Assembly: GCF_963678635.1 (NCBI RefSeq)
Contig: NC_087065.1
Location: forward strand, 31,686,252-31,750,251
Direction: 5' to 3'
Length of the DNA stretch: 64,000 nt
Source: Symsagittifera roscoffensis
Taxonomy: Eukaryota > Xenacoelomorpha > Acoela > Convolutidae
Positions 1 to 13,562 of the stretch are shown one piece after another. Every line of letters begins with the position of its first letter. The stretch's first letter is position 1. The notes below the pieces were generated by a model. The model was not told the DNA's origin. It made no database searches and was given only the letters and a program-made list of their open reading frames with translations. Position numbers and translations under genes: made by a program.

Positions 1-1158
1 CGAGAGTAGATTCAGACCACATGCAAAATTTCAGCAGAAGCACTCAAGCAATTTTGAGAACGAAACAATTGTTCCAGAAATTGACAAAGTAGTATATACA
101 CCAATTTTACCATAAATCGTCAAACTAAAAAAATCGCAAAAACTACAAATTTTATCCAATTTTGACTTTTAAATACTCTATACCGACTAAATTGACTATG
201 GTAAGCTCGAATCAACCATCAAAAACCATTTTTAATCGTTCTGAATTTTTTAAGTTTTTTTCCATCAAAAAGTTGAGTCAGAAATGGGAAAAAGGTTTTT
301 TTTTCAGAAAAACGGAAAAAGTTGTTCAAAATCAACTAGAAATATAAGCCATTATTTTTGAACCTGCTCAGAATGGTTCTGGTGACCGAAGCCGTAAAAA
401 GTACCCAATTCGAGGAAATTCGAAAAAGATCTTTTTTCAGCACTTTGAAAAAGTGGAAAAATGTAAAAAATAGTCTTCAAACAAATAGGATGAAAAAGTG
501 ATCAGTAAAAGCATCGATGCCGTGTCAAATGAGGATTGCATGCCAATTTTTGAAACAATCCAACGGGTTTTTTTTAAGAACGAAACCATTTTTTGACAAT
601 TTTAGTAGTAGTATTTACACTAATTAGTACCATATATGGTCAAAATTCAAAAATACAAAAAACTACAATTTTCATCCAATTTTGACCTTCAAATACTCTA
701 TACCCACTAAATTGACTATCGGGAGCTCGAATCAACCATCAAAAACCACTTTTAATCACTTTCAAATTTTTTTTATTTTTTAAATCAAAATGTTGAGTCA
801 GAAATAGGAAAAAACAATTTTTTTCAAAAAGTCAAGAAAAGTTGTCCCAATTGAATAAACTCACTAAGCCACACTCTATGAACCTGTTCAGATTGGTTTT
901 CATGACCAAAGCCGTAAAAAGTACCCAATTTGAGAAACTTCGAAAAATCACCTTTTAGTTAACTCAAAAAAGTGGAAAAATCGGGTAAAATGGGCTTCAA
1001 ACCGATAGGATCGAAAAGTGACCTTTATAAGATATGATTGCCGTGTCAAACTAGGGCCGCATGCAAAAAATTAGAAAAATTCAACGAAACGTTTTTGAGA
1101 ACTCGACAAATTTGGTCGTTTTGTTAAAGGTTAAATTTTAGAAATTTTTTGTCCGGAA
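1..1158. repeat. Composite satellite, partial class-B unit
   Basis: This is the right-hand part of a class-B unit cut off by the window start. It holds two monomers of about 520 bp, anchored by an 'aacctg.tcagaatgg' motif at 361 and 881. It matches the corresponding part of the B unit around 7,477-8,630 almost base for base. There are only short chance reading frames and no gene. Confidence 0.9.
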
Positions 1159-3662
1159 GGGGCCCCTTCCCCTTCCTAAATGCTTTTTATGCTACACGCG
1201 ACCATCTAGAGGAAATTGTTTCGCCCCACCCACCCGACCTAAGCCTTTACCCACCCACCTGATCAGTCAGGCCGCTTCCACGTCGTCTTTTTAAATTTGA
1301 TTAATTCCGTAGCTGGAATCGATTAATGGTATTGCCTAAGAAATAAAAGATTTACAGACACGACTGTTTGATAGAGACTTTTTCGGATCTTTTTTTCTAA
1401 TACATTTTCAAAATTATTTCCTGAAAATAATCATGCGCCTTCATCACATATGTCATCGAAGCAAATAGAGTATCGTGTTGGTTCCATAAATGTATCCCAG
1501 TATCCACAATGCTAAGAAGCAGGAAAACTAAAATACCTTTCTATTAAATTTGAGATTCAATGTCTCCTGAAGGAAAAGAAAACGCTCTCCTAGGGTGCAA
1601 GTTTTCCGCAAAAACTGTATAAGCTGAAACATAACAGCACAACATATCGGCTGCTCTCTATTTCTCTGCTCTTTATTCGAGGTCCCGGATGCCCCTACCT
1701 GGGACCACAAGGGTACCAGGGCGCATCCTATAGGGATTGAAGCATCAAACGTACAATCATGAAATGAGAAATTCTAATCACTTATTACAATTTTCCATAT
1801 TTCATTTTGCTCAGCAATCAATAAACTGTTGTATTTTTAACTTGAAGAGCCTGTTATATTATCAAACAAAATTTTTCGATAAAAATTACATTTTCTTTTA
1901 GTTTTTCAAACAATATTTTACAATTTGAAACAAAAAGAAAACCCTGAATTTCTTTGCAGTAACTAAGTCAATGCACTGTAGCTACACTAGTGAATGTAAA
2001 ACATAGTTAAAAAAACGAACAACTGAATCTGGTTTTTTAAATTTAATGTTTTTTTGTTTGGCTTTTAAATAGGATCACGTCAATTAATAATTGAAATTGA
2101 GCAAACAAGAATATAACACTCGCAATTTTTGTTCAAAATTGACTAGAAAAATGATCAAACCACTCTATATTGCCTATGGCAAGCTCAAAACATCCATCAA
2201 AAACCACTTTTGTTCACTTTTAAAATTGAATTTTTTTTCGACCAAAAAAAGTTAGAGATGAAATTGAAAAAAAAACGAAAATTTACCTAATTTGAAAAAA
2301 TTCGTGTCAAATTGCCTTATCCATAGAAACACTTTCTATGAACCTATTCAGAAAGGTTTTGTTGAGCAATGCCGAAAAAATTGCCCCTTTTGAGAAAAAT
2401 TCAAAAAACACATTTTTGGTTAACTCAAAAAAGTAGAAAAAGTGGGAAAAGGGGTCTTCAAAATGAAACCATCCAAAAGTGGCATTAACTAACTGCCATT
2501 TTTTTGTGAATTCAGACCCGCATACAAAAAATTACGAAGATCCTACGTGAAGTTTTTGAGAACAGATTAGTTTCTCCGGAATTTTGGTAGTACTAATTTC
2601 ATTACTGTACTTATAATTAAAGTCAAATCAAAAGTCGTAAAAACTTCAATTTTTAATCAATTTTGACAAATAAATGATCAAAACCCACTAAATTGGCTAT
2701 AGCAAGTTCGATTCTACCATCAGAAACCATTTTTTCCCATTTCTGAAAATTTTCATTTTTTAAAAAATAAATGTTGAGTCACAAACGGGAAAAATCAAAC
2801 TTTTTCAAAAATTCAAAAAAATTGATCCATTTAAACTAATTCATCAGGCAACACGTTAGGAACCTGTTCAGAATGGTTTCCATGATCAAAGCAGCAAATG
2901 TCACCCATTTTGAGAAAAGTCGAAAAAACACATTTTTAGTTAACTCAAAAAAGTGGGAAAAGTGGAGAAAGGGGTCTTCAAAACGAAACCATCCAAAAGT
3001 GGCATTAACTAACTGCCATTTTTTTGTGAATTCAGACCCGCATGCAAAAATTTACGAAAATCCTACGTGAAGTTTTTGAGAACAGATTAGTTTCTCGGGA
3101 ATTTTGGTAGTACTATTTTTATTACTATAATTATAATTAAAGTCAAAACTAAAAGTCGTAAAAACTACAATTTTTAATCAATTTTGACAAATTAAAGATC
3201 AAAACGCACTAAATTGGCTATGGCAAGTTCGAATGTACCATCAGAAACCATTTTTTCCCATTTTTGAAAATTTTCATTTTTTTGAAATTAAATGTTGAGT
3301 CACAAACGGGAAAAAACAAATTTTTTCAAAAAGTCAAAAAAAAATGTTCCATTTAAACTTATCCATTAGGTCACACGTTGGGAACCTGTTCAGAATGGTT
3401 TTCATGATCATAGCAGCAAAATTTACCCATTTTGAGAAAAGTCAAAAAAACACCTTTTTAGTTAACTCAAAAAAGTGGAAAAAGTGGGAAAAAGGGTCTT
3501 CAAAATGAAACCATCCAAAAGTGGCATTAACAAACTGCCATTATTTTCTAAATTCAGACCCGCATGCAAAAAATTAGGAAATTCTGACGTGCGGTTTTGC
3601 AGAAGTCGATAGTTTCTGGGCATTAGTAACAACGTAAAAAATTTTTTGCTTTTTGACCGGAA
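1159..3662. repeat. Composite satellite unit A1 (2,504 bp)
   Basis: The unit starts at a GGGGCCCC palindrome. It continues through the class-A cassette (a CCCCACCCACCC-rich stretch at about 1,225-1,270 and the A-type hairpin at 1,687-1,728). It ends with three diverged monomers of about 521 bp, with anchors at 2341, 2861 and 3383. Each monomer carries 'acccgcat(g/a)caaaaa' and an 'aaaagtggaaaaagtgg'-like run. It is less similar to unit A2 than A2 is to A3. Confidence 0.9.
1687..1728. repeat. Class-A GC-rich hairpin
   Basis: An imperfect palindrome of about 42 bp with outer arms ggatgc/gcatcc and inner arms gggacc/ggtacc around an 'acaag' loop. Other class-A copies are at 4,190-4,231 and 14,090-14,131, where the inner arm is ggtccc and pairs fully with gggacc. 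It sits about 530 bp after each GGGGCCCC boundary in otherwise AT-rich DNA. Confidence 0.8.
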
Positions 3663-6168
3663 GGGGCCCCTACCCCTTCCTAATTTCTTTTTGTGCTACA
3701 CGCGACCATCTAGAGGAAATTGTTTCGCCCCACCCACCCGACCTAAGCCTTTACCCACCCACCTGATCAGTCAGTGCGCCTTCACGTCTTCTTTTGAAAA
3801 TTGATTCATTCCGTAGCTGGAATTGATTAATGGTTTTCCCTAATACATGAAACTTTGACAGACAGATATCCAACTATTTGATAGAGCATTTTTCGAATCA
3901 CTTCTTCAAATAGATTTTCAAAAAAAGCCTAAAAAAAATCATGCGCTTTTATTACATATGTCATCGAAGCAAAAAGAGTACCGTGTTGGTTCCATAAATG
4001 GCTCCCAGTACCCACAATGCTAAGATGCAGGAAAAATACCTTTCTATTGAATTTGAGATACAATGTCTCATGAAGGAAATAGAAACGCTATCCTAGGGTG
4101 CAGGTTTTCTGAAAAAATGGTATCAGCTGAAACATAACAGCACAACATAGCGGCTGCTCTCTATTTCTCTGCTCTTTATTCGAGGTCCCGGATGCCCCTA
4201 CCTGGGACCACAAGGGTCCCAGGGCGCATCCTATAGGGATTAAAGCATCAAACGTACAATCATGAAATGAGAAATTCTAATCACTTATTACAATGTTCCA
4301 TATTTCATTTTGCTCAGCAATCAGTAAACTGTTGTATTTTTAACTTGAAGAGCCTATTATATTATCAAACAAAATTTTTCGATAAAAATTACATTTTCTT
4401 TTAGTTTTTCAAACAATATTTTACAATTTGAAACAAAAAGAAACCTTGCATTTCTTTGCAGTAACTAAGTCAGTGCACTGTAGCTACACTAGTGAATGTA
4501 AAACATAGTTAAAAAAACGGACAACTGAATCTGGTTTTTTAAATTTAATGTTTTTTTGTTCGGCTTTTAAATAGGATCACGTCAATTAATAATTGAAATT
4601 GAGCAAAGACAAGAATATAACACTCGCAATTTTTGTTCAATATTGACTAGAAAAGTGATCAAACCACTCTATATTGCCTATGGCAAGCTCAAAACATCCA
4701 TCAAAAACCACTTTTGTTCACTTTTAAAATTGAATTATTTTTCGACCAAAAAAAGTTAGAGATGAAATTGAAAAAAAAACGAAAATTTACTTAATTTGAA
4801 AAAATTGGTGTCAAACTGCCTTATCCATAGAAACACTTTCTATGAACCTATTCAGAAAGGTTTTGTTGAGCAATGCCGAAAAAATTACCCCTTTTGAGAA
4901 AAATTCAAAAAACACATTTTTGGTTAACTCAAAAAAGTGGAAAAAGTGGGAAAAGTGGTCTTCAAAACGAAACCATCCAAAAGTTGCATTAACTAACTGC
5001 CATTATTTTGTAAATTCAGACCCGCATGCAAAAAATAACGAAAATCCTACAGGAACTTTTTGAGAACAAATTAGTTTCTCCGGAATTTTGGTAGTACTGT
5101 TTTTATTACTATAATTATAATTAAAGTCAAATCTAAAAGTCGTAAAAACTACAATTTTTAATCAATTTTGACAAATAAATGATCAAAACCCACTAAATTG
5201 GCTATGGCAAGTTCGAATATACCATCAGAAACCATTTTTTCCCACTTTTGAAATTTTTCATTTTTTTGAAAATTTATGTTGAGTCACAAACGGGAAAAAC
5301 CATATTTTTTCAAAATGTCAAAAACAGTTGTTCTTTTCAAGTTAGTTCATAAGGTCACATGTTATGAACCTGTTCAGAATGGTTCTCATGTTCAAAGCCA
5401 TACAAATTACCCATTTTGAGAAAAATTCAAAAAACACCTTTTTGGTTAACTCAAAAAAGTGGAAAAAGTGGAGAAAGGTGTCTTCAAAACGAAACCATCC
5501 AAAAGTGGCATTAACTAACTGCCATTTTTTTGTAAATTCAGACCCGCATGCAAAAATTTACGAAAATCCTACGTGAAGTTTTTGAGAACAGATTAGTTTC
5601 TCGGGAATTTTGGTAGTACTATTTTTATTACTATAATAATTTTTAAAGTCAAAACTAAAAGTGGTAAAAACTACAATTTTTAATCAATTTTGACAAATTA
5701 ATGATCAAAACCCACTAAATTGGCTATGGCAAGTTCGAATGTACCATCAGAAACCATTTTTTCCTATTTTTGAAAATTTTCATTTTTTTGAAATTAAATG
5801 TTGAGTCACAAACGGGAAAAAACAAATTTTTTCAAAAAGTCAAAAAAAAATATTCCATTTAAACTAATTCATCAGGCTACACGTTAGGAACCTGTTCAGA
5901 ATGGTTTTCATGATCAAAGCAGCAAAAGTCACCCATTTTGAGAAAAGTCGAAAAAACACCTTTTTAGTTAACTCAAAAAAGTGGAAAAAGTGGGAAAAGG
6001 GGTCTTCAAAATGAAACCATCCAAAAATGGCATTAACAAACTGCCATTATTTTCCAAATTTAGACCCGCATGCAAAAAATTAGGAAATTCTGACGTGCGG
6101 TTTAGCAGAACTCGATAGTTACTAGGAAAATTTACCACTGTAAAAAATTTATTGCCTTTTGACCGGAA
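3663..6168. repeat. Composite satellite unit A2 (2,506 bp)
   Basis: This is a class-A unit with monomer anchors at 4845, 5367 and 5889. It is nearly identical to unit A3, at an offset of about 9,899 bp. Even the incidental 70-codon reading frame at 5,364-5,576 reappears unchanged at 15,262-15,474. That points to recent copying rather than coding constraint. Confidence 0.9.
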
Positions 6169-8630
6169 GGGGCCCCTACCCCTTCCTAATCGCTTTTTGT
6201 GCTACACGCGACCATCTAGATCTTTCAGGTCTGCGTCCCACCCGCCCTCCGTGACTAATCTTGCTTCCGAGAAATATCAATTGTTTCACCTTTACCCCAT
6301 CTCAGGTCAGTTACTCTTGAAAAAAGTCCTACTTGAAACGTTCGCATTCACTTTGCCCCCTACGGGCGCAATGGTGAAGCCCATTTTTTCTTCTCACTGA
6401 ACTTCTTCTCCGAACAGTTCACATAAAACATTACTATGGTTTTATCTAAAATTTGCCGTGTCCAGCTGCGACTCCGACTTTTTTCACGTCACTGGTGTTC
6501 CAACAACAGGACCACATGAGATTCCCATTCAGATACTGTCTCAATTTTGAAAAAACTGATTTGATTTTTTTGCCGTTTTTCGTAAAATAAACTAATTACT
6601 TCATTCGAATTAAAAAAAAATACCGAAAAACACTTAAAGATAGCAAGACATTATTGTGACTGTCGTCTATATCTGTTCTCTTTGTTCGAGGTCAATGATG
6701 CTCCCTAAGTGGGACCACAAGGGTCCAAGGGAGCATCAGCAAAGGCTTTGGATAGTATGCCATTTTTGATTAAGACAAAATCTTTGGCCAATTGTGTTTT
6801 TTTTTCATAGTCCCTTATCCACTGCAAATGTAAAGACTAATTTTTGTTTGAAGTTTTAAAAAATAATAATAACCTTTTCATTTGTGATGACTCGTATTAC
6901 TCATAAATCAATGGAAGACTCTGACTAACCTTCTCAAGCATGAAAATACATTAAAAAAAAAATTCTGGTTATTTCAGACTGCTTTTTTGTTAAATTTCAG
7001 ATAGATTTTGAAAACTCTTTCTTCAAATTGTATGTCTGCCGAAAAAGAACAAAAATTACAAACTGAAACCATTTTGGTTAAATTAAGGCTCTTCACCCAC
7101 CAAACTCGAAAGAGCGAAGCTGAAACGAACAATCGACAACCCATTTTATAAGTTTTGTTTTATTTTTTTAAAACATGTGTCATATATTTTCAAAAGCAAT
7201 TTATTAAAGTTTCATTTTTTACCAGAAAAGTAAGTCCGAAAAAAAACAGATTTTTAAATACTGTCAAAAAATAAGGTGGCAAGTAGTTTTACCAATGGTA
7301 TATGATTAAGTTCAAAATAGTTTTCATTACCATTGACTAGACGCTTACTCAATTTGAGAAATGTCGTAAATAACTTTTTTGGAAACATAAAAAACGGATA
7401 ATGGAAAAATTTTCTTCAAACTTATAGAAAATAATTTTATGAGAAAAACCATTACTAATATCACGTGTAAATTACGAGAGTAGATTCTGGCCACATGCAA
7501 AATTTCAGCAGAAACACTCAAGCAATTTTGAGAACGAAACAATTGTTCCAGAAATTGACAAAGTAGTATATACACCAATTTTACCATAAATCGTCAAAAT
7601 AAAAAAATCGCAGAAACTACAAATTTTATCCAATATTGACTTTTAAATACTCTATACCGACTAAATTGACTATGGTAAGCTCGAATCAACCATCAAAAAC
7701 CATTTTTAATCGTTTTGAATTTTTTAAGTTTTTTTCCATCAAAAAGTTGAGTCAGAAATGGGAAAAATGTTTTTTTTTCAGAAAAACAAAAAAAGTTGTT
7801 CAAAATCATTAAAAATCTAAGCCACATTTTTTGAACCTGGTCAGAATGGTTCTGGTGACCGAAGCCGTAAAAAGTGCCCAATTCGAGGAAATTCGAAAAA
7901 ACTCTTTTTTCAGCACTTTGAAAAAGTGGAAAAATGGAAAAAATGGTCTTCAAACAAATAGGATGAAAAAATGATCAGTAAAAGCATCGATGCCGTGTCA
8001 AATGAGGATCGCATGCCAATTTTTGAAACAATCCAACGGGTTTTTTTTAAGAACGAAACCATTTTTTGACAATTTTAGTAGTAGTATATACACTAATTAG
8101 TACCATATATGTGCAAAATTCAAAAATACAAAAAACTACAATTTTTATCCAATTTTGACCTTCAAATACTCTATACCCACTAAATTGACTATCGGGAGCT
8201 CGAATCAACCATCAAAAACCATTTTTAATCACTTCCAATTTTTTTTATTTTTTAAATCAAAATGTTGAGTCAGAAATAGGAAAAAACAATTTTTTTCAAA
8301 AAGTCAAAAAAAGTGGTCCCAATTGAATAAACTCAGTAAACCACACTCTATGAACCTGTTCAGAATGGTTTTCATGACCAAAGCCGTAAAAAGTACCCAA
8401 TTTGAGAAACTTCGAAAAATCACCTTTTAGTTAACTCAAAAAAGTGGAAAAATCGGGTAAAATGGGCTTCAAACCGATAGGATCGAAAAGTGACCTTTAT
8501 AAGATATGATTGCCGTGTCAAATTAGGGCCGCATGCAAAAATTTAGGAAAATTCAACGAAACGTTTTTGAGAACTCGACAAATTTGGTCGTTTTGTTAAA
8601 GGTTAAATTTTAGAAATTTTTTGTCCGGAA
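6169..8630. repeat. Composite satellite unit B1 (2,462 bp)
   Basis: This is a class-B unit. After the boundary core it carries the B cassette ('ctttcaggtctgcgtcc', then a GC-rich 'ccctacgggcgcaatgg' stretch at about 6,358) and the B-type hairpin at 6,696-6,738. About 500 bp unique to class B follow, and then two clear monomers of about 520 bp (anchors 7834 and 8353) with a more diverged one before them near 7,320. Confidence 0.9.
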
Positions 8631-11091
8631 GGGGCCCCTTCCCCTTCCTAAATGCTTTTTATGCTACACGCGACCATCTAGATCTTTCAGGTCTGCGTCC
8701 CACCCGCCCTCCGTGACTAATCTTGCTTCCGAGAAAAGTTTTTTGTTTCACCTTTACCCCAACTTTTTCGGTTACTCTTGAAAAAAGTCCTACTTGAAAC
8801 GTTCGCATTCACTTTGCCCCCTACGGGCGCAATGGTGAAGCCCATTTTTTCTTCTCACTGAACTTCTTCTCCGAACAGTTCACATAAAACATTACTATGG
8901 TTTTATCTGAAATTTGCCGTGTCCAGCTGCGACTCCGACTTTTTTCACGTCACTGGTGTTCCAACAACAGGACCACATGAGATTCCCATTAAGATACTGT
9001 CTCAAATTTGAAAATACTGATTTGATTTTTTTTGCCGTTTTTCGTAAAAAATAATTAATTCATTCGAATTAAAAAAAATACCGAAAAACACTTAAAGATA
9101 GCAAGACATTATTGTTACTGTCGTCTATATCTGTTCTCTTTGTTGGAGGTCAATGATGCTCCCTAAGTGGGACCACAAGGGTCCCAGGGAGCATCAGTAA
9201 AGGCTTTGGATAGTATGCCATTTTTGATTAAGACAAAATCTTTGGCCAATTGTGTTTTTTTTCGCAGTCCCTTATCCACTGCAAATGTAAAGACTAATTT
9301 TTGTTTGAAGTTTAAAAAAATAATAGTAACCTTTTCATTTGTGATGACTCGTATCACTCATAAATCAATGGAAGACTCTGACTAACCTTCTCAAGCATGG
9401 AAGTACATCAAAAAGGAAAAACGATTCTGGTTATTTCAGACTGCTTTTTCTGGTAAATTTCAGATAGATTTTGAAAACTCTTTCTTCAAATTGTATATCT
9501 GCCGAAAAAGAACAAAAATTACAAACTGAAACCATTTTGGTTAAACTAAGGCTCTTCACCCACCAAACTTGAAATTGGGAAGCTGAAACGAACAATCAAC
9601 AGCCCATTTTATAAGTTTCGTTTTATTTTTTCAAAACATGTGTCATATATTTTCAAAAGCAATTTATTAAAGTTTCATTTTTTACCAGAAAAGTAAGTCT
9701 GGATTTTAAATACTGTCAAAAAATAAGGTGGCAAGTAGTTTTACCAATGGAATCATAGTATATGATTAAGTTCAAAATAGTTTTCATTACCATTGACTAG
9801 ACGCTTACTCAATTTGAGAAATGTCGTTAATAACTTTTTTGGAAACATAAAAAACGGATGAGGGAAAAGTTTTCTTCAAACTTATAGAAAAGAATTTTAT
9901 GAGAAAAACCATTACTAATATCACGTGTAAATTACGAGAGTATATTCAGGCCACATGCAAAATTTCAGCAGAAGCACTCAAGCAATTTTGAGAACGAAAC
10001 AATTGTTCCAGAAATTGACAAAGTACTATATACACCAATTTTACCATAAATCGTCAAAATAAAAAAATCGCAAAAACTACAAATTTTATCCAATTTTGAC
10101 TTTTAAATACTCTATACCGACTAAATTGACTATGCTAAGCTCGAATCAACCATCAAAAACCATTTTTAATCGTTCTGAATTTTTTAAGTTTTTTTCCATC
10201 AAAAAGTTGAGTCAGAAATGGGAAAAAGGTTTTTTTTTCAGAAAAACAAAAAAAGTTGTTCAAAATTAACTAAAAAAGTAAGCCATTATTTTTGAACCAG
10301 CTCAGAATGATTTTGGTGACCGAAGCCGTAAAAAGTACCCAATTCAAGGAAATTCGAAAAAACTCTTTTTTCAGCAGTTTGAAAAAGTGGAAAAAGGTAA
10401 AAAATAGTCTTCAAACAAATAGGATGAAAAAGTGATCAGTAAAAGCATCGATGCCGTGTCAAATGAGGATCGCATATCAATTTTTGAAACAATCCATCGG
10501 GTTTTTTTTAAGAACGAAACCATTTTTTGACAATTTTAGTAGTAGTATTTACACTAATTAGTACCATATATGGTCAAAAATAAAAAATACCAAAAAGTAC
10601 AATTTTTATCCAATTTTGACCTTCAAATACTCTATACCCACTAAATTGACTATCGGGAGCTCGAATCAACCATCAAAAACTACTTTTAATCACTTTCAAA
10701 AATTTTTATTTTTTAAATCAAAATGTTGAGTCAGAAATAGGGAAAAACAATTTTTTTCAAAAAGTCAAAAAAAGTTGTCCGAATTGAATAAACCCACTAA
10801 GCCACACTTTATGAACCTGTTCAGAATGGTTTTCATGAACAAAGCCGTAAAAAGTACCCAATTTGAGAAACTTCGAAAAATCACATTTTAGTTAACTCAA
10901 AAAAGTGGAAAAATCGGGTAAAATGGGCTTCAAACCGATAGGATCGAAAAGTGACCTTTATAAGATATGATTGCCGTGTCAAATTAGGGCCGCATGCAAA
11001 AAAATAGAAAAATTCAACGAAACGTTTTTGAGAACTCGACAAATATGGTCATTTTGGTAAATGTATAATTTTAGAAATTTTTTGCACGGAA
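8631..11091. repeat. Composite satellite unit B2 (2,461 bp)
   Basis: This is a class-B unit laid out like its left neighbour, with the hairpin at 9,154-9,196 and monomer anchors at 10295 and 10813. Substitutions and small indels separate it from B1 and B3, at an estimated few percent by eye. No gene is visible. Confidence 0.9.
9154..9196. repeat. Class-B GC-rich hairpin
   Basis: A palindrome of about 43 bp with outer arms tgatgctccct/agggagcatca, inner arms gggacc/ggtccc and an 'acaag' loop. Sister copies are at 6,696-6,738 (one inner mismatch) and 11,615-11,657. Position and architecture match the class-A hairpin, although the flanks differ. Confidence 0.85.
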
Positions 11092-13562
11092 GGGGCCCCT
11101 ACCCCTTCCTAATTGCTTTTTATGCTTCACGCGACCATCTAGCCGGTCAGGTCTGCGTCCCACCCGCCCTCCGTGACTAATCTTGCTTCCGAGAAAAAAA
11201 TTTTCTTTCACCTTTACCCCATCTAAGGTCAGTTACTTTTGAAGAACCTCTCACGTGAAGCTTTCACACTCACATTGCGCCCTTCGAGCGCAATGGCAAT
11301 GCTTATTTTTTTTCTAACTGAACTCCCCAAGACTGTTCCAATAAATAAAACATAACTATTGTGTTAATTTAAAACTGAAATGTCCGACTGTGACGACTTT
11401 TTTGTGTCGCCCATGTGTGCCACAACGGGACCACATGCGTTTCCCATTCAGATGGCGTCTCAATTTTCAAAATACTGATTTGATTTATTTTTGCCGTCTT
11501 TTTAAAAATGAACTTATTACTTTATTCGAGTTCAAAAAATACCGAAAAACACCTAAAGATTGCAAGACAATTTTGTGACTGTCGTCTAAATTTGTTCTCT
11601 TTGTTGGAGGTCAATGATGCTCCCTAAGTGGGACCACAAGGGTCCCAGGGAGCATCAGTAAAGGCTTTGGATAGTATGCCATTTTTGATTAAGACAAAAT
11701 CTTTGACCAATTGTGTTTTTTTTTCAGTCCCTTATCCACTGCAAATGTAAAGACTAATTTTTGTTTGAAGTTTTAAAAAATAATAATAACCCTTTCATTT
11801 GTGATGACTCGTATCACTCATAAATCAAATAAAGACTCTGACTACCCTTCTCAAGCATGAAAATAAATCAAAAAGAAAAAACGATCCTGGTTATTTCACA
11901 CTGCTTTTTTTGATCAATTTCAGATAGATTTTGAAAACTCTTTCTTCTAATTGTATGTCAGCCGAAAAAGAACAAAAATTACAAATTCAAACCATTTTGG
12001 TTAAATTAAGGCTCTTCACCCACCCAACTCGACTTTGCGAAGCTGAAACGAACAATCGACAGCCCATTTTATAACTTTTGTTTTGTTTTTTTAAACATGT
12101 CTCATATATTTTCAAAAGCAATTTATTAAAATTTAATTTTTTTACCAGAAAATTAAGACCGAAAAAAACCAGATTTTTCAATACTGTCAAAAAAAGGTGG
12201 CAAATAGTTTTACCAATGGAATCATAGTATATGATTAGGTACAAAATAGTTTTCATAACCATTGACTAGACGCTCACTCAATTTGAGAAATGTCGTTAAT
12301 AACTTTTTTGGAAACAAAAAAAACGGATAATGGAAAATTTTTCTTCAAACTTATAGAAAAGAATTTTATGAGAAAAACCATTATGAACATCACGTGTAAA
12401 TGACGAGAGTCGATTCAGGTTACATGCAAAATTTCAGCAGAAACACTCAAGCCAATTTGAGAACGGAACAATTGTTGCAGAAATTGACAAAGTAGTATTT
12501 ACACTAATTTTACCATAAATCGTCAAAATTAAAAAAATCACAAAAACTACAAATTTTATCCATTTTTGACTTTTAAATACTCTATACCGACTAAATTGAC
12601 TATGGTAAGCTCGAATCAACCATCAAAATCCATTTTAAACCATTTTAAAATTTTTAAAATTTTTTTTCCATCAAAACGTTGAGTCAGAAATGGGAAAAAT
12701 CAATTTTTTTCAAAAAGTAAAAAAGAGTTGTTCAAAACCAAATTAAAATCAAATCCATCCTTTTGAAACTGCTCAGAATTGTTGTAGAGACTAACGCTTA
12801 AAAAACTGCCCATTTTGAGAAATGTCGAAAAAACACTTTTTTCAGCACTTTGAAAAAGTGGAAAAATGGAAAAATGGTCTTCAAACAAATAGGATGAAAA
12901 AGTGATCAGTAAAAGCGTCGATGCCGTGTCAAATCAGGATCGCATGCCAATTTTTGAAACAATCCATCGGGTTTTTTTTAAGAACGAAACCATTTTTTGA
13001 CAATTTTAGTAGTAGTATTTACACTAATTAGTACTATATATGGTCAAAATTCAAAAATACAAAAAATTACAATTTTTAACCAATTTTGACCTTCAAATAC
13101 TCTATACCCACTAAATTGGCTATCGGGAGCTCGAATCAGCCATCAAAAACAATTTTTAATCACTTTCAAATTTTTTTTATTTTTTAAATCAAAATGTTGA
13201 GTCAGAAATGGGAAAAATCAATTTTTTCCAAAAAGTCAAAAAAAGTTGTTCCACTTGAATAAACTCACTAAGCCACACTCCATGAACCTGTTCAGAATGG
13301 TTTTCATGACCAAAGCCGTAAAAAGTACCCAATTTGAGAAAAGGCGAAAAAACACCTTTTAGTTAACTCAAAAAAGTGGAAAAATCGGGTAAAATGGGCT
13401 TCAAACCGATAGGATCGAAAAGTGACCTTTATAAGATATGATTGCCGTGTCAAATTAGGGCCGCATGCAAAAAATTAGAAAAATTCAACGAAACGTTTTT
13501 GAGAACTCGACAAATTTGGTCGTTTTGTTAAAGGTTAAATTTTAGAAATTTTTTGTCCGGAA
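11092..13562. repeat. Composite satellite unit B3 (2,471 bp)
   Basis: This class-B unit has a slightly different cassette start ('ctagccggtcaggtctgcg'). Its palindrome near 11,274 is closer to the class-C version ('gcgcccttcgagcgc'). The hairpin lies at 11,615-11,657, and the clear monomer anchor is at 13284. It is the most diverged of the three B units. Confidence 0.88.

Noticed and set aside
9163-9200. Collagen-like Gly-X-Y text (GPQGSQGAS) at the class-B hairpin
   Set aside because: Only three triplets, produced by the GGGACC/GGTCCC palindrome, with no further Gly-X-Y run in any frame.
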